The notes under the pieces were generated by a model. The model saw only the letters and a program-made list of their open reading frames with translations, was not told the origin of the DNA and did not search any database. A stretch of 36,413 nucleotides of DNA from NCBI GenBank assembly GCA_017651515.1, contig JAGCCU010000004.1, positions 1 through 36,413 on the forward strand, written 5' to 3'. Position numbers and translations under genes: made by a program. Positions 33,101 to 36,413 of this stretch are shown here, piece by piece (within the stretch, counting starts at the first letter, position 1; each line of letters begins with the position of its first letter). Source of the stretch: Muribaculaceae bacterium. GTDB taxonomy: Bacteria > Bacteroidota > Bacteroidia > Bacteroidales > Muribaculaceae.

Positions 33101-34911
33101 TTGGTCAGCTCGTCCGTGCGTGTGCAGAGGTTGTACAGCCCCACGCCTACGGCAGTGACGGCAGCCAGGATGATGCCCCATGGTGTCGTCTTCGTGAGAA
33201 GGTGGAAAGCGGTGTATGCCGCTTTCGCCTTTTCTATCTGCCCAGTCATGGCGTAGAAGGCTATTTTCAGAGCCAGTGTTGCCGTGCCGAGCAACTTCTG
33301 CGCTCCCTCGGTCAGCACGAGCCAGTAATAGTGAGCCTTGAAGGCGACGTTGCTTGCGCTGACCGCCACCTTGTAGGCAATCCATGATGCCGTGAAGGTC
33401 ACGATCAATCCTTTGTATTGGACAAAGAAATTCACCAGCACATTCAGGAATCGCAGCATGGCGCTTCCGCTCGTCATGATGTGCTTGTACAGCGGCAGGA
33501 GTTTCTCTCCCAGCTCAATGGCGAGTTCGTGGATGTGCTTGCGTGCCTTGTCAATACCAGCCTGTGCCGTATTGTTGAAGATGTTGTACTCTCGGGTCGC
33601 CGACGTGGCTTCCTCAAAAGCCTTGTTCGCCTCTTTCTGCTCCCACTTCACCATGTCGAGGTGAGTGGCGAGCGTGGCGAGGACCTGGGACATGCGGATT
33701 CCGTCCATTCCCAAGTCCTTGAACAAGGGCGAGAGCGCGGCCAGAGCGTCAGCCTCGCCGATCTCCTGCAACTTGCCGAGGAACATCAGCACGCCTTCGT
33801 TGGTGCTGCGGTTCAGCGTCTCGGTGAACTTTGCCACGTCAAGCCCGACGGTCTTAGCCAGCTCCTGCGGCTTCTGGAACAACATCATGATCAACCTCGA
33901 CAAGGCGCTTGCCGACATCTCCACCTTCTGGCCGTTAGCGTCAAGGGTGGCAGCGAAAGCGAGTATTTCGGGGATTGTCATCCTCGCCTGTGCGCCCACA
34001 CCGGCCATGCGTTGGGCGAACTGCACGAGGTAGGGTTTCGCCGCGGTGCAGTTCTGCGAGAGGACATTCACCGTCGAACCGACGGCAAGCATGGCGTCTT
34101 TGGTGCCCAACATCTGCTCGACACCGAAGATGTTGGTGAGTTTTGCGATGACTTGGGTCGCTCCCTCGCCCAAGTCGACGAGCGCGACGTTGATGATGTC
34201 GGCCGCCTCGACATAGCCCTGCACGGACTCACGGGTGTTCTTGCCCAGTCGTCCTGCCTCCTGCGCCAGTTCGTTGAGTTTGTCACGCCCGGTTCGGGTG
34301 TCCATACTGCGGAACGACTCGTTCATCGCCACCACCTCGTCACGGGCCATGCCGGTGTACTTGATGTTGTTGGCGATTTCCTCCTCCATCTCGGCGTAGG
34401 AGTTCACCGCCTTGCGGCCAGCCATGACAAGGCCGGTGACCAGGGCGGCGATGCCCATGAGCGAGGTCTGCCAATCGTTGAGCTTACGATTGAAGCGGGT
34501 CCAGAACGACTCCTGCGTTCGGAGTTCCGCATTGACCTTTGCGAGTTCGGCTTTCACACGTTGGATTTTGGCCACGTGGGAGTTCCAAGCCGCAGAGCCG
34601 CGCTCCATGTACTCCAGCTGTCGGTTGAGTGTTTGGAGCGTCTTGTTCAGCTCTTTGGGCGTTGCCCTGTCGAGGCGCAGCATTACCCGCTCCACCTGCT
34701 GGGTGGCGGTCTCGATTTCCCTCATCTGCCTACGGGTGTCGCCGAGTTCACGGCGCAGTTTCCGAAGCTCCACCTTGTTTCCTGCCATAGCCGCTTTAGC
34801 GATGGCATTCTCAAGTTCCATGGCACGCTGCTTCAGCTGCTGCAGGACTTGAAGTGGTTGCTGACCATTCACGGTCAGGTTGACGGTTGCTTGACTGTTT
34901 ATGTTGCTCAT
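30115..34911 (-). CDS. Phage tail tape measure protein (TP901 type)
   Basis: This 1598-residue protein sets tail length and is ejected with the DNA. Residues 1-130 are coiled coil. The TP901 core (about 160-420) has YAEMEEEIANN, LNELAQEAGRLGKN and further conserved helices. Hydrophobic stretches occur at about 500-600 and 1407-1443. A Gly-rich linker lies at about 890-917, followed by long coiled coils (about 920-1065 and 1205-1400). A compact alpha/beta segment (about 1070-1195, with DLLNRPVIDAHEL and GLVIAVDVSTDGK) is nested between the coils. The end GYAEGGFTPKGR, then VAGVVHAGEWVA, is typical of Bacteroidales tape measures. No tail-chaperone genes are seen directly upstream. Confidence 0.92.
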   Translation of the reverse strand: MSNINSQATVNLTVNGQQPLQVLQQLKQRAMELENAIAKAAMAGNKVELRKLRRELGDTRRQMREIETATQQVERVMLRLDRATPKELNKTLQTLNRQLEYMERGSAAWNSHVAKIQRVKAELAKVNAELRTQESFWTRFNRKLNDWQTSLMGIAALVTGLVMAGRKAVNSYAEMEEEIANNIKYTGMARDEVVAMNESFRSMDTRTGRDKLNELAQEAGRLGKNTRESVQGYVEAADIINVALVDLGEGATQVIAKLTNIFGVEQMLGTKDAMLAVGSTVNVLSQNCTAAKPYLVQFAQRMAGVGAQARMTIPEILAFAATLDANGQKVEMSASALSRLIMMLFQKPQELAKTVGLDVAKFTETLNRSTNEGVLMFLGKLQEIGEADALAALSPLFKDLGMDGIRMSQVLATLATHLDMVKWEQKEANKAFEEATSATREYNIFNNTAQAGIDKARKHIHELAIELGEKLLPLYKHIMTSGSAMLRFLNVLVNFFVQYKGLIVTFTASWIAYKVAVSASNVAFKAHYYWLVLTEGAQKLLGTATLALKIAFYAMTGQIEKAKAAYTAFHLLTKTTPWGIILAAVTAVGVGLYNLCTRTDELTKKTNEAVKAAKGFNAEAVKEQHELDILFGRLKGAQKGTKEYEDAKRAIINQYGKYLSGLIDEKGQILNLEAAYNRLTLAVRRSAQERGIAAAREQIDQEYYKSLASGLTDLQAALEKAGATTREAAEIVAAVSQAMAAGKPIPQNYVNRINAYSKGIEARLLPDWIGGSQHPFWGGDSRKPAPIVNRMYNAYETHRKGMEALDAMEDGVSPLRHIDNYYLKGTIGQLEKIVKNGKAGNAIIFIQGTQQGEYREVSVSEAKQLLTQYREELAYRGAAKSDPTGMNLDTTGGTGGAAGSPGGAGGGTGGGRGGSSKTEDKFKAEKDWREYQEALNRIAYATGQKNYEEYTNRMLEIEEAFYRKQLAHADLSANERISIEAQLYEVLRKRTEAANKQSIEDEKKYYALRKSEVQQQYIDGQLSTEAYNEQMQRIELEHLKAIQDIYSEQAFKPVTEWEETKRKAAELMQTQFNGNVDLLNRPVIDAHELTKAGWKGNPQTEGEATATVYSSQYGIKDSTGQVREILVTPILPDGSVLTEKELKDYVYKTLQGAEDILEADDKGLVIAVDVSTDGKAGENLHLMQEAYYADKPNVDEQAWNNFLAAEAAYQDKLVQDQQKKARKAEEAERKHQEELKRIKEEFFGNNAAENLEQYNAAMASLDEVYQAEVKAAGDNAKEKLRIDEAYEKAKLALKKKYNQLGGEADRNALEKMNQDLLDWLNGDGGQAVTKSVEALTSGMSSIFSQLSTLVQSEMEIETAAIEKRYEREVSMAEGNKYKTKQLEKQKQKEVAKVKDEANRKLFAMQVIQAVAQTATAALNAYSSAAAIPVVGYIIAPIAAAMAVAAGVMQVAAIKKQQQASQAQGYAEGGFTPKGRADEVAGVVHAGEWVASQRLLASPVARPLIEALDYAQRTNTIGSLRQTDVSRTITAPAVLAQSQAPTVIVQENKALRETLARLNERLNEPFVTVNTVTGDLGIKQAQDDYQRLMNNKSPKNKRK

Positions 34912-34939
34912 ATTCGATGTGAATTTGTCGTTATAGGCA

Positions 34940-34947
34940 CAAAATTA
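34940..34947 (-). promoter_or_regulatory. Tape-measure gene promoter -7 box
   Basis: The minus strand reads TAATTTTG (TAnnTTTG), about 22-29 nt before ATG 34911; the -33 position holds TTTT. Just upstream lies a small perfect repeat, CTCGCC-GACA-GGCGAG (34983-34998), that could be an operator. Between it and 35139 I see nothing. Confidence 0.45.
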
Positions 34948-35139
34948 CTTTTGTCTATACAGCCTATAAAAGACATTGCCGACTCGCCGACAGGCGAGCG
35001 ATTTTTGTAGAAAAACTGCTTGCAGACCTCAAGTTGTCGCCATGAAACAATAATATACAAAATAGTTCAAAATGCGACATGGCGTAAAAATACTTATATC
35101 AGCAAGTTATATAAAGCAATTTGAGGTCAGTTTTTCAAA

Positions 35140-35193
35140 CTTTTTCAATTTGTTAAGGATTGAAAAAGTCAAAAGGCTGTGTAACAGCCTTTT
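35140..35193 (-). terminator. Two tandem terminator-like hairpins
   Basis: Hairpin 1 is AAAAGGCTG/CAGCCTTTT (35171-35179/35185-35193), followed on the minus strand by GACTTTTTC. Hairpin 2 is CTTTTTCAAT/ATTGAAAAAG (35140-35149/35159-35168). They separate the hairpin-rich segment on the right from the tape-measure gene. Hairpin 1 also has TTTTCTT on the plus side, so direction is not certain. Confidence 0.55.
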
Positions 35194-35518
35194 CTTGGGT
35201 TCGGGGCTTCGCCCCGATGCAGTCTGCAAAGACCCCCCGACCGCCCTACGGAGCGATTTAGAAACTCGCCTTTTCGCCCGAGCGGAATGTGCGGTAAAAT
35301 CGCCAATGTGAGCCGATGAACCGAAAGGCACTTTCGGTTTCGGCGGCCCACTTTGGCTTCCGCTTTTGCCGAGATTTTCGGCTCGCCGAAAATCGTGTGA
35401 CGAAATCGTGCCTCGGACTCGCTTCAAGGCTTGATTTCGTGATTAGGCGATGTCGATGGGCGGTGAAGCGTAGGCAAGGTAGCAAGCGAATGATGAACGA
35501 GAGTGTGTGCCGGTGAGC

Positions 35519-35661
35519 CATAGGCGTTGACCAACGACTTGTCGAGCATTGGGCTTGTGGCGATTGTCGAATTGGGGTTGGAGCGCAGCGCATACCCCAA
35601 TGTACTCGAACAAGCAGAGCGAGCCGTATGCGCTTGGGAAACGCCGTCAATAGTGAGCCGA
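35519..35661. repeat. Structured module, copy A
   Basis: Block 1 (35519-35557) and block 2 (35621-35661) recur in copy B at 38/39 and 41/41 identity. The 63 bp between them are unlike copy B but form their own hairpin: ATTGGGGT pairs with ACCCCAAT, outside it TCGA with TCGA, and outside that GCTTGT with ACAAGC. GGCGTT in block 1 can pair with AACGCC in block 2, closing the module. Confidence 0.75.
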
Positions 35662-36057
35662 GAACCGCAGGTGTTCACACTTTCTCGACTGATTGAGCGC
35701 GACGGACGCAGCCGTAGCGGAACTGCCCAACAACATCGGGGGCTGCGGGTGGGACATTAGACGATGTGTTCACACCTCTCTGCCCGAATAGGCACTTGTT
35801 GGCGTGGGTAGCGACTGGAGAAAAAAGTGAGAGTGAAACGAGCCGCAGATTGGCGGCAGTGTGGTGCGAGTGGCCTTTCCCCTAGACCGGCGCAAACGCT
35901 TTTGCGCATAACGAAGAACCATATAGTAGCGCGTGCGGCTCACCGCCGGCGACCGACCGCAGGGCGGTTTGCCGACAGTCAGGCAGGAACTCGTCTTCCT
36001 GCGAGCCGCTTGGACTGGGCAAATGTAGTGAAAGCGAATGAGTGTGTACAGGCTCAC

Positions 36058-36198
36058 CATAGGCGTTGAGCAACGACTTGTCGAGCATTGGGCTTGCGGA
36101 GTGACTAGCGTCGGGTGTCAGCGGAACTTGTGAAGCCGATACCCGATGCAGCGTAGTGAGCCGTATGCGCTTGGGAAACGCCGTCAATAGTGAGCCGA
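36058..36198. repeat. Structured module, copy B
   Basis: Same two blocks as copy A (36058-36096 and 36158-36198), 539 bp further on. The 61-bp middle differs in sequence but again forms a hairpin: TCGGGT pairs with ACCCGA, and GGCTTGC with GTGAGCC using wobble pairs. An extra outer stem, GGCTCAC (36051-36057) with GTGAGCC (36190-36196), closes it. Copy A has the reverse complement of GGCTCACC at the matching place. Confidence 0.75.
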
Positions 36199-36413
36199 TA
36201 GCCGAAGGCGGTACACTTTCAGCAGCGCAGTGGAGTGCAGAACAGTCCAACCTGCGCCACGATTGATGAGCGGTAAGGCGCGAAGCACATAACGCAAACA
36301 ACCGCAGCGCAGCGGAGGTTGGCTTGCGTGTGAAGGCTGCCGCTTGCAAGGACACCCCATAAGCGCAGTCTTGGGGTGTCCCTGCAAGCACGAGGTCAGC
36401 CTGTTGTGCCTTG

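Larger units (their letters stand above)
25492..36413. mobile_element. Integrated element, probable prophage (one end only)
   Basis: Immediately after tRNA-Pro come a tyrosine integrase reading away from the tRNA and, on the other strand, a TP901-type tape-measure gene, a tail/baseplate-like protein and a two-gene cargo unit. The tail genes are visibly richer in G+C than the chromosome to the left. The exact left edge is unproven, because the second att copy would lie beyond the window. No terminase, portal, capsid or lysis gene is in view, so completeness cannot be judged. An integrative tail-like or satellite element is an alternative. Confidence 0.8.
35194..36413. other. Gene-less, hairpin-dense segment (possible large ncRNA)
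   Basis: No credible gene is present; the frames that stay open are composition artefacts. Strong hairpins are spread throughout: TCGGGGC/GCCCCGA (35201-35217), AACCGAAAG/CTTTCGGTT (35319-35339), GATTTTCGGC/GCCGAAAATC (35373-35394), ACGAAATC/GATTTCGT (35400-35440), GCGCAAA/TTTGCGC near 35890-35906, GCAGGAA/TTCCTGC near 35984-36003, and an 18-bp stem at 36342-36389. The two-copy module at 35519 and 36058 is listed separately. Pairing signals on strand conflict: the 18-bp stem has a G-U pair only as minus-strand RNA, while a wobble-rich stem in the second copy favours plus. It extends past the window edge. Confidence 0.5.

Noticed and set aside
33418-35010. Open frame of 530 codons on the plus strand
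   Set aside because: Antisense to the tape-measure gene; rich in His/Leu/Arg as expected of a shadow in GC-rich DNA, and no promoter precedes it.
35258-35678. Overlapping open frames on the minus strand
   Set aside because: Their residues change frame relative to copy B of the repeat, so conservation is at nucleotide level only.
35882-36391. 169-codon frame on the minus strand
   Set aside because: The repeated blocks fall in different frames in the two copies, and hairpins run throughout; no protein signal.
35194-36413. Diversity-generating retroelement or retron
   Set aside because: No reverse transcriptase is visible and the repeated blocks do not show adenine-biased differences expected of a template/variable pair.

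Overview
The window looks like a chromosomal segment of a gut Bacteroidales bacterium. A Muribaculaceae-like genome is plausible but not proven. The evidence is Bacteroidetes-type promoters (TAnnTTTG at -7, often TTG/TTTG about 19-20 nt upstream) in front of many genes, lysine-type SerA, a type IX secretion sorting domain, a BT_3928-type DoxX protein, and the gene order DUF1599-DoxX-tpiA-SPOR-folE, which I recall from Bacteroides.

Positions 1-25491 are ordinary chromosome. In order: the 3' end of tgt and an LptF/LptG-type permease; convergent with them an ABC-F ATPase; glutamate dehydrogenase gdhA; the serine operon serC-serA; an HtrA/DegQ protease; a large secreted dockerin and carbohydrate-binding beta-helix protein; a BadF-type sugar kinase; an operon of a beta-propeller protein and a T9SS-exported amidase; tpiA, SPOR and folE; DoxX and DUF1599; dnaA; an MlaD/MCE lipid-transport protein; and tRNA-Pro(GGG). 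Many transcription units have a recognisable promoter, and several end in a clear hairpin. Between dnaA and DUF1599 a strong promoter drives no gene but reads into a sequence that folds like a structured RNA.

From tRNA-Pro to the right edge (about 25492-36413) lies an integrated element, most likely one end of a prophage. A tyrosine integrase follows the tRNA and reads away from it. Then, on the opposite strand, come a 4.8-kb tape-measure gene, a two-gene AT-rich cargo unit (small membrane protein plus surface-type lipoprotein) with its own -7 box, and a large tail/baseplate-like protein. The rest of the phage would lie beyond position 36413, so only one boundary is visible.

The least explained DNA is in this element. 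There is a 12-bp tandem repeat in front of the integrase. There is also a degenerate array of 12-bp units between the integrase and the tail gene, broken by a long hairpin. Upstream of the tape-measure gene, about 1.2 kb has no credible gene but is dense in hairpins. It carries a two-copy module in which invariant blocks flank loops that differ in sequence yet keep base pairing, and whose spacing breaks any shared reading frame. That pattern fits a large phage-borne non-coding RNA, or a DNA-level structured site, better than protein coding.
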